Part shown: piece after piece, positions 12,488 to 24,816 of the stretch | Layout of the letters: each line of letters starts with the position of its first letter | How positions within the stretch are numbered: position 1 is the stretch's first letter | Source of the DNA: Psilocybe azurescens | Lineage: Eukaryota; Basidiomycota; Agaricomycetes; Agaricales; Agrocybaceae | DNA: 64,000 bases | Direction: 5' to 3' | Assembly: GCA_023853785.1 (NCBI GenBank) | Contig: JAJIRX010000782.1 | Coordinates: forward strand, 124,001 to 188,000 | Position numbers and translations under genes: made by a program | The notes under the pieces: model-generated | The model's database searches: none | What the model was told of the DNA's origin: nothing | Seen by the model: the letters and a program-made list of their open reading frames with translations, nothing else

Positions 12488-14187
12488 TCAAGCCGCTGTG
12501 ATCAAAGGTGCCATGGATGAGAAGATAGCCCACCCATTCATGCAGTTATCAAGTCCGGGAGAGCTGACCAAACCATACGCATTGCAGCGCCGCTTTTTCG
12601 AAGTCATCATCCACCCATCGCATGGCTTCTTGATGCGAAATTGATATCTTCGATCGAAGGCCGTCAATCACTGCTTGGTCAATTTGAATCCGGCAATCCA
12701 CCGCAGGAGACTTTGGGACCGTGAAATCCATGCCTTGGGGTTGATCCTGACATATTGACCTTGTTTTTCTGCACACGGATCTTGTGATTATTCCAGTATG
12801 TAACAAACTTGTCAAGCTGATTTTGTAGGATCTTTGGCCATAGCCAGTAGAAGAGGTTCCTGTCAATAGAAGTATGAGCTCATAGAAATCAAAAGGTGTG
12901 CACGTAAGTAAACCATATGACATACACATGAATAGGGTTTGTTGGGTTATAAACTCCGTCCATATAGCCTTGACGGATGGTATCTTTGACGTTGATTCCA
13001 AATGTCTGAAGAAACCAATGCCAACAGCCTTCAATTGGGGTATTATGCACGCTTTTCACCTGAACTGTTGGTGGAAACTTTTCTGCGTCTATCTCATCTG
13101 TATATGCATCCCTATTTCATATGTAGAGTTTGTTCAGAGTAATGTCAGATTGATGATATTATGACTCACCGTAAGGCGGCTTGAAAAATGAGAATGTTTC
13201 CTGTTTCCGACCCTTTATCCGTGACAAAGGTGATAGGGATCACTGGTGAGACGTTCTGATAGATATACATTAATTAATAGTTTGCAAATTTTATCAATCT
13301 TTGTGATCTCACTCTTGTGCTTCTGAACGTAGTCGAGATATAAATGTCCTATTGTTGTTGCAAGGCGGTTGTTGGGGACGACAACAAGATGCAATATAAA
13401 TGAAGACCATTGATCTTTTACTCCATAAATCGTCAAGCCGACACCACCCATGTTAAGCCCCTGCGCATTCAATTTGTCATGTCCATCAGCATGATGCTGG
13501 TGGTTTGGTCCAATAGAGGAAAGGGTGGAACGACGAATGTGTTTGGCACCAGGAAAGCGACGTGCTAGCCCTTCAGGTGCATGGATTGCCAAAACACTTC
13601 GTATAAAATCTCTGGTTCCCGAGTTCAAGAAAAATGTGTTAGCAAAACCCCAATAGCAATATTGTGATGAGCTAGGATGCTTACCAAGCCAAGGGCATTC
13701 CTGAGTTAGCAAGGAGGACCCCTATCGTTCCAACACCTCGCAATTGCGATGGGTCATCTGCAACTTGATCAAGTACAGCCTGCGTCGCAATGTCAGCTGG
13801 GGAGGTTTTCGGACACTGGGAATGTCAAATTTATTATTAAGTTGAGAAAGCTTTGAAGGCCTGTATAAATGAATGAAAATCAGTCCAATACACGATGTGA
13901 TACTGCTCCAACTCTTGATCTACCGTATAGACAAGCCATGCTCAGTTTCAAGTCTTGCAAGCCTTTCAGAAACGGACAGCTTTTCCTTTGCATATTGATG
14001 CAGCGACCTGCTCAGAACATTGTCGTCTGGATCTAATTTGTGAAAGGCTTAAGTTAGAAATTTGAAAGTACAAATCGGAATCACTGAACTCACAGTTTTT
14101 GATGCCATAACCATTAATACCACGTGAATTGTTATTGCTCATACTCAGTGGAAGCTCACGTGAGAGATGGGGGGGTTGATAAGCCAA
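12488..14187 (-). CDS. Integrase-core (DDE) transposase-like protein
   Basis: A retroviral-integrase-fold transposase of a type frequent in basidiomycete genomes; presumed to cut and join the ends of the surrounding element. The start at 14187 gives MAYQPPHLSRELPLSMSNNN, then DPDDNVLSRSLHQYAKEKLS and ARLETEHGLSIR, a block GVGTIGVLLANSGMPLAW, and the catalytic core. Candidate catalytic residues are visible: D in HHADGHDKLNAQGLNMGG (about 13480), D in FVTDKGSETG (about 13205) and E in NTPIEGCWHWFLQTFG (about 13040). Introns separate these blocks with good borders. The C-terminal part reads PKSPAVDCRIQIDQAVIDGL and EAMRWVDDDF; reaching the expected ending NGWAIFSSM (stop at 12488) needs two frame changes near 12720 and 12575, so the copy may be inactive. 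A shorter end at 12549 is possible. Confidence 0.72.
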
Positions 14188-14388
14188 CTCAATGAGACAA
14201 TAATTAATTTATACAAGAGCAGCCATCAGCCAAAAACAAGAAGTCAGGACAACGTGCTAAGCCACTACTGAGTAAATGTCAGGTACAATAGAAAAATACA
14301 TCTAGATTTACTTTGGGATGATATCGGATATCAAGAAGGTCAAGAAGACTGTCACTTTATTGAGGGTCACGTGCTTCCCTTGCGGATT

Positions 14389-17300
14389 TCATTCATCTGA
14401 AAGGTCTAGCTCGTCGTGTTCTTCTGAGGAGTCCGAGTTATTCCCCTTGCCATTACGCTCTCACTGCTGCTGTTACCTGATAGAGATTTCAGCTTGAGAC
14501 CATTGCAAATGTAATTGCATCGATGTTGAGCCTTGAATATCTTGATACCTTCTTCACCATGATCACCGATACCTGAGTCACTAGTATATGGATGAATAAA
14601 ACTTAAAGAATAGAAGTTAAATGGTTAGTACGTACACTTCATGGGAATGGGACATAGGATCAAAAATTACAAGTGTATCTCTGCCCCAATAGTCATAGAC
14701 GAGCCTGTAGAATCACACCAATTGAGCATAAGTGACAGGTTCTTGAGAAATGATGACAATAACAACTTACCTTGCATGTCAGCAAAGACGAGCTCTTCTC
14801 CACTGAATTCATAGACAAAATGGGTGAAGGCTGCTAAGGTTTTCCCAAGCTTATCATTACAATGAGGATGAATCATTGTTCCACTAAATTTTTGGACAGA
14901 TTTTGTGCGACGAGGTTCAACAAGCCAAACTGCAGCATCCTCCTCTAGAGGTGATAGTGAAGATGCAGGAGAGGGTGTTCCGACTTCACAGACAAGGAAG
15001 CCTTCAGAAACAATTACATCTAAGAAAAGTTTAGTCAATAATAAATGGTAAGTACGTCTCAATTAAGGCTCATGGTGTGAATACGTACCACCTGCAAACT
15101 CAATCCTTCTTTCCTTAGCCAGAGTTTGAAACTTGGCTAGAAACCAGCCTGCTGTCCTTAAGCGAATAAGCTCTCTCTCGAGGTAATCTTTATTCTCAGA
15201 AGCAGAAACCTCTGCATCTGAACCTATTTCAAAGAACCGCTTTGCTACATAGTGGTCAGACCTGATAGAAAGCTGTAATAAGATGTCAGTATTTTATGTT
15301 GGCATGGGTAGGCAATTCTTTTAAGTACCTTATACACATGTTTTGTGGCACCACTAGCAAAAATGTTCTTGTCTATGAAGCCATCGTCAATTTGGCCATT
15401 CTCTGGCCATCCAATATCAACTTCGCCGGTTTCTTTGTCACAGGTTGTATGGGCTTTTTCACACGAACAATTGAGGTAGTATCAATTCCAGTACTGCTAG
15501 CATGCCTCGTTCGGATGAATGTAGATGGCGGAATTGCACCTAATAAATCAAAGGCATATTTAATGACTCAATCTCACTGAAGTCAGCACAAGCTTACTTG
15601 CGAAGTCACTTGCTTGGCGTTTTGAGTGGGGTGGGTTTTCATGATAACTGGTATGAGTGGCACTATGTTTCCTTCCTGGAACTGATTGAGAAGTGGTTAT
15701 CCCATTCTTTCGGAAGAATAAACTAGAGATTTAGTACATGTACAGTGACTCAAAAAACTGTCCGGATGTTTTGAAAATTGAACTTAAATTGACTATAGTG
15801 TCATGTAATCTTAATGAAATTGCATGATTCAAAATGTATTGGAAAGCCTTGCATCACAGCTTTCAGGAGGTATAATATATGTTTGTATTTGTTTGGTTTA
15901 TCTATTATTATTAAATACTTTATGAAAATAACACATCCGGACAGTTTCTTTCGCGGCCCGTTGGAATATGGGTATCTATATAAACTAGTACTTTGTGTGG
16001 CCTCCATTTGCCCTCAAAACAGCTGCAACCCTTCTAGGCATACTATTGATCAATTTCACACAGTCCTCCTTGGGTATTTTCTCCCACTCCTCCTGTACTC
16101 TATCCCATAACTCCTGGATACTCTTTGGAGCATTTTCATATTCTGCAAGGCGCATTTTGAGAATATGCCACAGATGTTCAATGGGATTGAGGTCTGGGGA
16201 TTGTGCTGGCCAGTCTAGAAGCTCTACTTCTTGGTCTTTAAACCATTTCTGAGCCTTTTTGGATGTGTGCTTGGGATCATTATCCTGCTGGAAGATGAAG
16301 TTTTCCCGATCGAGGTCGTAATACTCCAGAGTTTGAAAGACATGGTCATCCAAAATGCTCACATAGAGCTCTCCATCCATCCTGCCTTCTATTCTGCACA
16401 TGTATCCAACACCACTTGTTGTCATACAACCCCAAATCATCACATGTCCTCCTCCAAATTTGATGGTTTGCTGTATATGCTGAGTTTGGAGAGGAGAACT
16501 GGCCTTTTCCACACCCACTGCCTTCCATCTGACCCAATGCGATTGATCTTGGTCTCATCTGTGAACATAACACATTTCCAGTCTTCTTCTGTCCAGTGTT
16601 CATACTTCTGGGCAAATTCCAAGTGAGCCTTCCTATGGTTCTTGGAGAGCAACGGCTTTTTGACCTTGACTCTTGCCACAAGATCCTCTTTTTGAGGGAA
16701 TTTCGAATGGTTTGGATGGAGATAGATGTGTTTGTGATATTGAGAAGCTGGTGGCGGAGTTGTGTGGCAGTATCGGCTTTTCCAGTGGTAACAAGTCGAA
16801 CCAGATGGCGGCGGTCATGGGGAGTGAGCTTAGAAGGACGGCCTCCACGGTTTTCCTTCATAGGTAACTCCATCCCAGAGCATATCTCCCCTATAGCAGA
16901 CTTCCCAACACCAAGTTTGGTAGCAATTTTCCAAATAGAATCACCATTCTCCAGCATATAGATGATGTTAGAGCACAGTTCAGGAGAGAGAATGCATGGC
17001 TGTGTAGCAGAGAATAGTGGGGTATAAACCTGGGGGAATGTATGGTTTTAGTCTTGTTTATATATCTTAAACATGTTTTCATTTATTTGATATTGTTTTT
17101 GCATGTTTACAATTAAACAAAACCTTATTTCGTTGATTCCAACGGGCCGCCAAAGAAACTGTCCGGATGTGTTATTTTCATAAAGTATTTAATAATAATA
17201 GATAAACCAAACAAATACAAACATATATTATACCTCCTGAACGCTGTGATGCAGGGCTTTCCAATACATTTTGAATCATGCAATTTCATTAAGATTACAT

Positions 17301-18445
17301 GACACTATAGTCAATTTAAGTTCAATTTCCAAAACATCCGGACAGTTTTTTGAGTCACTGTAAGTTAGACGCCAGAGAAATTATGTTTAAATCAATAGAC
17401 TTACAGCTGGCTTATCAATGTAAAGCTCAACTGACATCTCATACTGATGTCGTGCACCTGAAGCCTTCTTTGGTGGGCGTCCTTCAGGGCCATAAAAAAT
17501 AGCCATTTCACCAGTTTGATATTGGCTATAAGCTTCCCCAACGGTGTTATTCATTGTGCCGGGGAGAAACCTTTTGTTACCAGACCAGCAAAGCTCAACT
17601 TCGTCACTGTTGATAAGGAATAAATAAAACAGTTAAGTGGAGTAAAGTGGAAATAAAGTTACCGTACAAGTTCCCTTCCCTCTTGTGTTGCCCAGCGAGT
17701 ATTAACTGTTGCTAAGTAGTCATCAAGAACCTCTAATAGACAGGACACATTGAAAATTTATGATCAACCAAGATATTTTAAGCAAGTAAAGAATCAAACC
17801 TGAGAGAAATGCCTCTTTACTCCAAGGCTTGCCCCATTGACCAGAGTCATAGTCAGTAGATTTCTGGTCTTTTTGGATGAGCTCTTGATTCGGCATTCTG
17901 CTTTAATAAATATCTTGTTCTCGCCAGTCGCAACATTATTTTTAGCAGCTATCAACCCTGCAGTTGTGTGGAGAGGAACAACAGGTGGGTTAACTGGCTG
18001 CTTTGTTAACCGAGCCTCCATGGAATGAGAACGAGCAGCACGAGAGGTTTCAAGTGCAGTGCGTATCAGAGCCTGAGAATCTAAGGGAAAATGTACAAAG
18101 TTAATTTTTAGCGCCCTCAAATGAAATGGGCGCTTACTTTCAGGATCCTGTCCAGGTTTCTGAACACATCGCCCACACATCGTACCAGAAAGATTCTTCC
18201 AGGCAATACCACACAAGCTACACTGCTTGTAGTTCTATGGATAGAATCAAAGAAGGTTAGTGCGACCAGCAGTAATGCGAGAAATTAAAAAGCAAAAGAC
18301 ATACCTGCCAGTTAACATACTCCACTGAGCCATCTTCCAAGGCTGCAAGCTTTGTGCATTTTGCACATAGACTGTGCGTTGTTTTGTTAGAAAAAGAAAG
18401 GCCACAGCCAAGTCCATCATCAGCCCCAGAGTCGCAGATATCCAT
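14389..18445 (-). CDS. Alpha-type protein kinase with N-terminal zinc-binding modules
   Basis: Atypical serine/threonine kinase of the MHCK/EF2-kinase family. The N-terminus (start 18445) is MDICDSGADDGLGCGLSF and carries CxxC pairs (LCAKC, CSLCG, MCGRC), probably zinc ribbons. A linker follows with SQALIRTALETSRAARSHSM and FIKAECRIKSSSKK. The kinase domain lies at the 3' end: ASGATKHVYK, YVAKRFFEIG with the ATP-contacting lysine (about 15241), KFSGTMIHPHCNDKLG, LAAFTHFVYEFSGEELVF, ADMQG, and the C-terminal glycine motif GDSGIGDHGEEG (about 14545-14580) followed by QHRCNYICNGLKLKSL. Roughly a dozen introns; one holds a whole Tc1/mariner element. The kinase sits 200 bp from the transposase, same strand, inside the same inverted repeats. 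The stop is 14389 or 14406 depending on a last small intron. No frame break was found. Substrate unknown. Confidence 0.78.
15743..15967 (+). repeat. Tc1/mariner left terminal inverted repeat
   Basis: About 225 bp. It carries ACTGTCCGGATG near its outer end and the reverse complement CATCCGGACAGT near its inner end (about 15934-15945). Confidence 0.9.
15985..16957 (-). CDS. Tc1-like DD34E transposase, two frame breaks
   Basis: Cut-and-paste transposase. The helix-turn-helix part reads ENGDSIWKIATKLGVGKSAI and then NRGGRPSKLTPHDRRHLVRL with a GRPS-type linker. The catalytic residues are D in VMFTDETK (about 16555), D in FQQDNDPKHTSK (about 16285) and E in SPDLNPIEHLW, with 34 residues between the second D and E. 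The frame changes at 16689-16693 (T run on the plus strand) and 16505-16508 (T run); restoring one base to each run gives one continuous frame, so loss of activity is not proven. Family members usually start somewhat further upstream; a likely first segment ends CILSPELCSNIIYM just before 16957, possibly after a small intron. Confidence 0.85.
17136..17360 (-). repeat. Tc1/mariner right terminal inverted repeat
   Basis: Reverse complement of the left repeat with a few mismatches. The same 12-bp motif occurs at both its inner and outer ends. Confidence 0.9.
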
Positions 18446-19348
18446 ATCAGACAGCGGGAAATCCAGTTAATTAAAGCAACGAGCAAAGTAGAACCTAAGA
18501 CACAAGAGTATAGCGAGAGAAATGTGTTGAGTTGAGATTTAATCATCCACACAATTTCTTTCCTTTAAATACTTTTTACCCACCGCCTTAGAATTGCGAA
18601 TAGAATTCTAAAAATAAAATACCAATGCTGCACTTGGAATAAGTCAATGTTCTAAGCAATCTAGAAGCTTTGCAGCTGTGATGGCTCACGACTTCAAGAA
18701 CAGTGTGTGGAAAGATATGGCCCAAAAACATTCTGTGGAAGACAAATAATGTGAATCCCCTACGAGGCTCTAGACCTGGAGGATCACCATTTACGATTCA
18801 ATATTAAAACACAGATGCAGGTTGAAAGGCCTGGACTCTGCAGACTATGGTTCTTGGAATAAATTTCTATACAACTTCAATAGTATAACTCAGTGGAGGG
18901 TGCTCCTGACTATATATTGCTAATTTCCTGGGAATTGGCGAGATATGTTGTAATAAACAGAGCCTCAAGCTGCCAAAGCTTGTCCATTATTTGTTTAGCT
19001 ATTGATAGAACTTGGGACATCGTGTACCATCAAGTTTTGTGAGTTGAGAAGGCCAGGTGACCTTCTATTTATATGCGAAACTTCTAGAAATCTGGAACAG
19101 GATCTTTATCAGCGGTACATTAGTCCAATAGCTGCAGGGGACCCAGTTCTCTTCTGTTGAATACTTGAGAATATGCCGGAACATGGTGACACAGTCTGCA
19201 GTGTGTTTTATGACCTTTCCGAAGTCATAAGTTAGAATTCTGTATAGTACATGCTACAGCTCAATTGCTACTGCTACGTATTAGAAGAAAAGTCAATAAA
19301 TATGTCGTACGATACAGCTTGTGTCTTCCAGAATGTAGCGAGCTGTAA
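18446..19348. other. Non-coding stretch inside the element
   Basis: About 900 bp upstream of the alpha-kinase start, ending at the copia insertion. No gene seen; it should include the kinase promoter. Confidence 0.4.
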
Positions 19349-19353
19349 GCTGT
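19349..19353. repeat. Copia target-site duplication, left copy
   Basis: GCTGT directly before the LTR beginning TGTTAG. The same five bases follow the other LTR at 24817-24821. Confidence 0.92.
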
Positions 19354-19823
19354 TGTTAGAAATAGACAATAAAGCACAAATCAGTAGCTATACTGATGAG
19401 TAACAATAGAGTCAAATCTCAAATGCGCAACAATGACAAGTATGAGTGAAAATAGTAAATTGCTTCTGTAGACTCCAAATCTTGTTCTAGTGTCTTTGTT
19501 TCCTCAGACATAGTAGGAATACTGGTCTTTTACATGGCTAAGTGTCTAAAAATGGCAAGGCGTGACTATAGTTGTCCACAATATTGCGTCAAAACACCAA
19601 ACCTATAATTACGTGACAAATTATATATCACCGGAACCGTCTCAACGAGGGGATTCCGGATCAGTGATCAGAATTTGAATAACTTTACTCTACAAAAAGT
19701 TATTAACAGAACAGTGTGCAAAAACACTGAAAAGAGCGAATTCTAACTAAGTGTCCATTTGTACAAGTCCAAATATCAAGTGTAGAACATTAGAAACAAA
19801 GTGTTTAATCACAAAAACTAACA
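19354..19823 (-). repeat. Copia 3' LTR (left in the window)
   Basis: 470 bp, TG...CA ends. Nearly identical to 24348-24816. One extra A in an A run distinguishes their lengths. Confidence 0.95.
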
Positions 19824-19834
19824 CAACCCCTGAT

Positions 19835-22800
19835 AAAACACTTCCATAATCCATAAGATGTTGAATCACATCCAAAACAACCCCTGATGATACATCTCCT
19901 CATTCTTCCTTCCCCATCACTAATCCCATTAATTCTTGCAACTTCTGAACCTGTGGCTTGGGTAGAGCTTTTGTTAACAAGTCGGCTGGCATATCCTCGG
20001 TCCACAAATATAAGGGGTTGCATTCTCTTCATTGCCACCTGATCTCGCAACCAGTAAAAACATAAGTCCAAGTGTTTCATCCTTCCATGATGTTCAGGAT
20101 TCTTTGCAACAGACATAGATGACTGATTGTCCATATACAACTTGGCTGGTGCAGATGGTGTGTACCCCAACTCCTTCAACAACTTTTGAATCCACCGGAT
20201 TTCCATGCCAGCTGCTCCAGCAGCTATAAACTCTGCCTCTGTTGTTGACCTTGTCACAACAGGTTGCAGCTTGCTCCTCCATGAAACCACTCCTGACCCA
20301 ATCTTCACCAAATAACCACCTGTTGACTTTCCACTATCCTTATCCCCTCCATGGTCTGCATCACTATATGTGGCAAACAGTTCATCTCCAAGTGAGGGGT
20401 CTGGTCCATATTCCAACCTCATCTCCTTTGTGCCCTGCAAGTACCTAAACAAGTGCTTAACAGCTTTCCAGTGTTCCATGCCAGGGTTGTGATTGAATCT
20501 TGCCAACACACTGACTGTATAAGCAATGTCAGGCCGGGTCATGGTAGCCAAATACATAAGAGATCCAACGGCAGAAATATATGGGATGTCATTCATCTCT
20601 CTCTTTTCTTCAGAACTCGAAGGACTCTGCTCTGACATTAACTTCAATCCTGGTAGCATAGGGGTACCAACGGGTTTGCAATCAGCCATTCCAAACTCCT
20701 CCAATTTGTTCACAATATATTGGCGCTGTGACAAATATAGCTTGTGCTCTTCCCTTTTCTTGTAATCTCAACCCCAACAAAAATTTGGTTGCACCCAGGT
20801 CCCTTAGTTTGAAATGCTTTCCAAGTTCAATAACAAAGTTGTCAAGAGCCACCTGAGACTTTGAAGCCAAAGTGATGTCATCCACAAATATGGGCACAAT
20901 GATTTTGATATTATCTCTATCATATATATAGAGTGATGCATCACTATAAGTCTTCTGAAACCCAAGTTCAAGCAAGACCTTTCCAAGTGTTTCACTCCAT
21001 AGACGTGATGACTGCTTTAACCCATAAATGGACTTGTTAAGCCTACAGACTGTGCTTTTTCACCTTGCAAAAATCCTAGTGGCTGCTGCATATAGATCTC
21101 AACGTCAATGTCACTGTTTGTGAATGCATACGATATATCCACAGAACGGAGTTCCATATCTTCAATAGCAGCCAAAGCCAACACAACGCGCACAGTAGCA
21201 TGCTGCATAGTAGATGCAAAGGTTTCAAAGTAGTCCTGGCCAGGTCGTTGGTTAAAACCTTTACCGACCACACATGCTTTAAATCGCTCAATTGACCCAT
21301 CTGCGTTATATTTTGTCTTATACACCCATTTAGACCCAATTGCCTTCTGCCCTTCAGGTAGTTCCACAATTTCCCAAGTTCCATTTTCCAAGTGCCAGTT
21401 ATATTCTTCCAACATTGCAGCTTGCCACTGATCTGCCTGTTCTGAGTTCATGGCTTCTGAATAAGTTTGTGGATCAGCAGACACACTAACAGGATTAGCC
21501 ATTTCTTCATCATCATCCTCAGAGTCATTCTCATCATCAGAATCAGGAACAAGAGATTTAGGTGTTCTGACTGCCCACCATTCACCAGGAGGTCTACGGT
21601 TACGTCTCGGATACCTTGACGTTAAACCCTCTGGGTTGACCTCTGGTTCTGGTTCTGGTTCTGGTTCTGGCACTGGTTCAGGTTCTGGTACTGACTTGTT
21701 ATTACCTGTTGCAAGACGTTTGGAACGTCGAACTGCGGCAACAGGCTTGACATGTTTATGAGGTTGAAGCTTTATACGCTTCCGTGGCTCTTCCTCTGGA
21801 TCACTTTCAATAATCCTGGCATTACGTTTGGTATGTCCTGGCAATTCAATCTCTTCCTTCTCCTCCTCTTCAATTGTGGGCTCAATCGCTTTCTGTTTCC
21901 CTTTGTCAACTTTAGGTGCTGGGTTAGGTCCAGTGGGAGGTGCAATCTCGTCTACCTCAGGCAAGACAGGTGGTAGTACTTCTTGTTCATTTTCTGACTC
22001 TGGGATAGGAATTGGTTCGGGTTCAATTGCATCATGCTGATTGGATGTCATCAATTCTCCACCATATGTGTAGCATTCATCAAAGTCAGCTCTTTCACAG
22101 ATAATGACTTTCTTAGTTTCCGGATTGTAAAACTTCCAACCCTTGTAACCATCTGGATATCCAATAAAGATGCACTTTTCCATGTGTGAACCCAATTTCT
22201 TCCTTTTGTCCTTTTGAATGTGAACATATGCAACACATCCCCAAACACGTAAATGACTGACATCAGGTTTCTTGCGATGCCAACCTTCATAAGGAGTTCT
22301 CCCAATAACAGCAGATGTAGGACAATGATTCAAGACATGCACAAGTGCAGCCAAACACTCAGCCCAAAATTTCTTGGACAGACCAGACTCTTCAAGCAAT
22401 GCAACAATCCTTTCAGCAAATGTTCTATTGGCATGTTCAGCAACCCCATTTTGCTGTGGTCTGTTTCTGCAGGTATGCTCTCTCACAATTCCACATGCAT
22501 CCAGGTGCTCTTGGAATTCTTTTGACATGTATTCACCACCTTTATCCTCCCAAAGTCGTTTGATCTTTTTGCCAGTCAAGTTCTCAGCATAAGCTTTGAA
22601 CGTCTTAAAGCAAGTGAATGTGTCGCTTTTGCACTTCATAGGGATAAGCACTTTAAAGTGTTCAGCATCGTCAATAAATGAAACCCAATAACGATAGCCA
22701 GAATGTGACAAGATACCAATATCATGCACATCTGTGTGGATCAATTCCAAGACCTCTGTAGCACGATTATCTGATGATGGGAATGGATTTGCATGCATCT

Positions 22801-24299
22801 TTCCTGCCAGACATGGTTCACATATAGGATCTGGTAAAGCTCTCGAGTCCAGTACTAAACCATCAACTAGATCTTTCTTTATCATGAACTTAATCCCATC
22901 ATAGTTGTGGTGTCCTAACCGTTTATGCCATAAAGACAAGTCGAGAGGCAGCGTCGAAACCAAATGTACATTTTCCATAACATCTACTGTAGAGCCATCT
23001 AAATATCCAATATTGTCTGTATCAATGGTAGCAGTAAACAAGAGTTTCTTTTGTGAAGAAAAGTCCATTTTGTCATGAGAAATATGTACATCAATGCCTT
23101 TGTATTTGTCAAATATAAAACAGCAAGAAGATTATTACGAAGTGCAGGAACGTGAAGTACTCTAGTGAATTCTACATCTCTATATCGTTTTCCTCTAACT
23201 AACGGTCTGAACAGAACACTACCAATGCCCTCTGAATATATAACTCTATGGTCCGCTAGTCTAATAGGCACTCTATATGGGGTATAATTGCGTATCCAGT
23301 TTCTATGCGGTGTCATATTAGAAGTGGCGCCTGTGTCTGTGTTCCAATGAAATACGTTAGAAGATGTAGAATTGACCTCGTGTTCAGCAACAGCACTTGC
23401 CTTTCCAGCAAATTCTGTCACTGCCGCTGCTTTCTCTTCTTCTGCCTTTTGGCACTCTCATTCTTTGCTTTCTTTGCTGCCAGCTCTGGACAGTTGAAAA
23501 CCCAATGACCCAATTCTTTGCAGTAGTTGCACCGATCCTTTGGCCCAGGTTTTCGCTTTTCCCATGGTTTCTTGCCCCCACTACCACCTGCTTTCACTTG
23601 GTTCAACGACTCTGTTGTTTGACGTTGACGATTCAACTCTTTGCTGCGAACGCCCTGCATGATGACCGACTTGTCCAGCTTTTCCATCAACAACAGAGAA
23701 ACCACAAGATGTCTGTAGTCATCAGGCAAGGCACGTATGAGTGCCATGCACTGAAGCTCTTCATCAAGTGTCTCAATCTTAAAGTCGGCTGGACGCAAGT
23801 TCTGAATAGTTTGCATGGCCTTTTCAATTCGGGTTCCCAAAGTTACTAGGGATTCGTCGTCCTGCTTCCTGATAGAGAACAGGTCATCATACACATTGAA
23901 TCGTGCTCCTGGCTTCTTGTTCAGGTGAGCAGCTTCAAGCAATGCCCACATCTTGACTGGATCTTCATCATGCCCTCTAAAGTGCACCCTTTGATCATTC
24001 TCCACAAGCAGGTAGATTTCACCTGCTGCCCTCTCTGCCTTCATCTCCCACTTTGCCACTACCTCTTCATTGATGAATTTATCCCCACTAGCAACTGGCT
24101 TTGCTTCTTTGCCAGATACCAATCTCCATAGTCCATTTCGCATTAACCATGCCTTCATCTCCCCAGCCCATTCAGGATAGTTTGAATTTGACAATGGTTT
24201 AACTTTAGCAACTGCGTTTGTTGTCTGAAGACATTTTGCAACAAGTTCAAATGTCAAGTGTTGTTTCAAGGATCCAACTAGTCTAGTATCAGACAGCAA
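19835..24299 (-). CDS. Copia Gag-Pol polyprotein, interrupted at homopolymer runs
   Basis: Retrotransposon polyprotein. Gag (24299-23418) ends with a CCHC knuckle CNYCKELGHWVFNC. Protease shows WNTDTGATSNM (about 23340). The pre-integrase zinc module has WHKRLGHHNYDG and PICEPCLAGKM. Integrase residues: LIHTDVHD, KRLWEDKGGEYM and QQNGVAEHANRTFAER. Reverse transcriptase: WVYKTKYNADGSIERFKACV, VDISYAFTNSDIDVEIYMQQ and the active-site box FVDDITLAS (about 20885). RNase H: TYSDADHGGDKDSGKSTGG and STTEAEFIAA. The frame changes at 23447 (Gag/protease), 23111, 21056 and 20752; each lies in a homopolymer and most need just one extra base. With LTRs about 1 percent apart these breaks look more like assembly errors than decay. 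The exact C-terminal stop is approximate (about 19805-19990). Confidence 0.9.
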
Positions 24300-24334
24300 T
24301 AGACTTAATCAATGTTTTGCCAAGTTTAAAGCCC

Positions 24335-24347
24335 GGGGCCCATAACC
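24335..24347 (-). other. Primer-binding site of the copia element (half-tRNA type)
   Basis: Directly after the 5' LTR, read on the minus strand, is GGTTATGGGCCCC. This complements the anticodon-arm region of initiator tRNA-Met (contains CCCATAACC), the primer mode known from Drosophila copia, rather than the tRNA 3' end. Confidence 0.7.
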
Positions 24348-24816
24348 TGTTAGAAATAGACAATAAAGCACAAATCAGTAGCTATACTGATGAGTAACAA
24401 TAGAGTCAAATCTCAAATGCGCAACAATGACAAGTATGAGTGAAAATAGTAAATTGCTTCTGTAGACTCCAAATCTTGTTCTAGTGTCTTTGTTTCCTCA
24501 GACATAGTAGGAATACTGGTCTTTTACATGGCTAAGTGTCTAAAAATGGCAAGGCATGACTATAGGTGTCCACAATATTGTGTCAAAACACCAAACCTAT
24601 AATTACGTGACAAATTATATATCACCGGAACCGTCTCAACGAGGGGATTCCGGATCAGTGATCAGAATTTGAATAACTTTACTCTACAAAAGTTATTAAC
24701 AGAACAGTGTGCAAAAACACCGAAAAGAGCGAATTCTAACTAAGTGTCCATTTGTACAAGTCCAAATATCAAGTGTAGAACATTAGAAACAAAGTGTTTA
24801 ATCACAAAAACTAACA
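24348..24816 (-). repeat. Copia 5' LTR (right in the window)
   Basis: 469 bp. Transcription of the element should start in this copy and run to lower coordinates. Confidence 0.95.

Larger units (their letters stand above)
15743..17360 (-). mobile_element. Tc1/mariner transposon inside an intron of the alpha-kinase gene
   Basis: 1,618-bp element flanked by the TA duplications expected for Tc1/mariner (15741-15742 and 17361-17362). Terminal inverted repeats are about 225 bp (15743-15967 and 17136-17360) with only a few mismatches, so the insertion is recent. Outer ends read CAGTGACTCAAAAAACTGTC. It encodes a DD34E transposase on the minus strand. The host intron donor lies just past 17400 and its acceptor at about 15722-15724, so the element sits wholly inside an intron and shares the direction of the kinase gene. 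Confidence 0.93.
19354..24816 (-). mobile_element. Ty1/copia LTR retrotransposon, full length and young
   Basis: Two LTRs of 470 and 469 bp starting TGTTAG and ending TAACA differ by about five substitutions and one indel (roughly 1 percent). The flanking 5-bp duplication GCTGT is perfect. Domain order on the minus strand is gag, protease, integrase, reverse transcriptase, RNase H, which is the copia order. Inserted between the alpha-kinase gene and the right 123-bp repeat of the host element. Confidence 0.96.

Noticed and set aside
21640..21690. Short tandem repeat (GGTTCT units) as a functional repeat array
   Set aside because: It encodes a Pro-Glu repeat in the copia polyprotein linker between integrase and reverse transcriptase, so coding constraint explains it.
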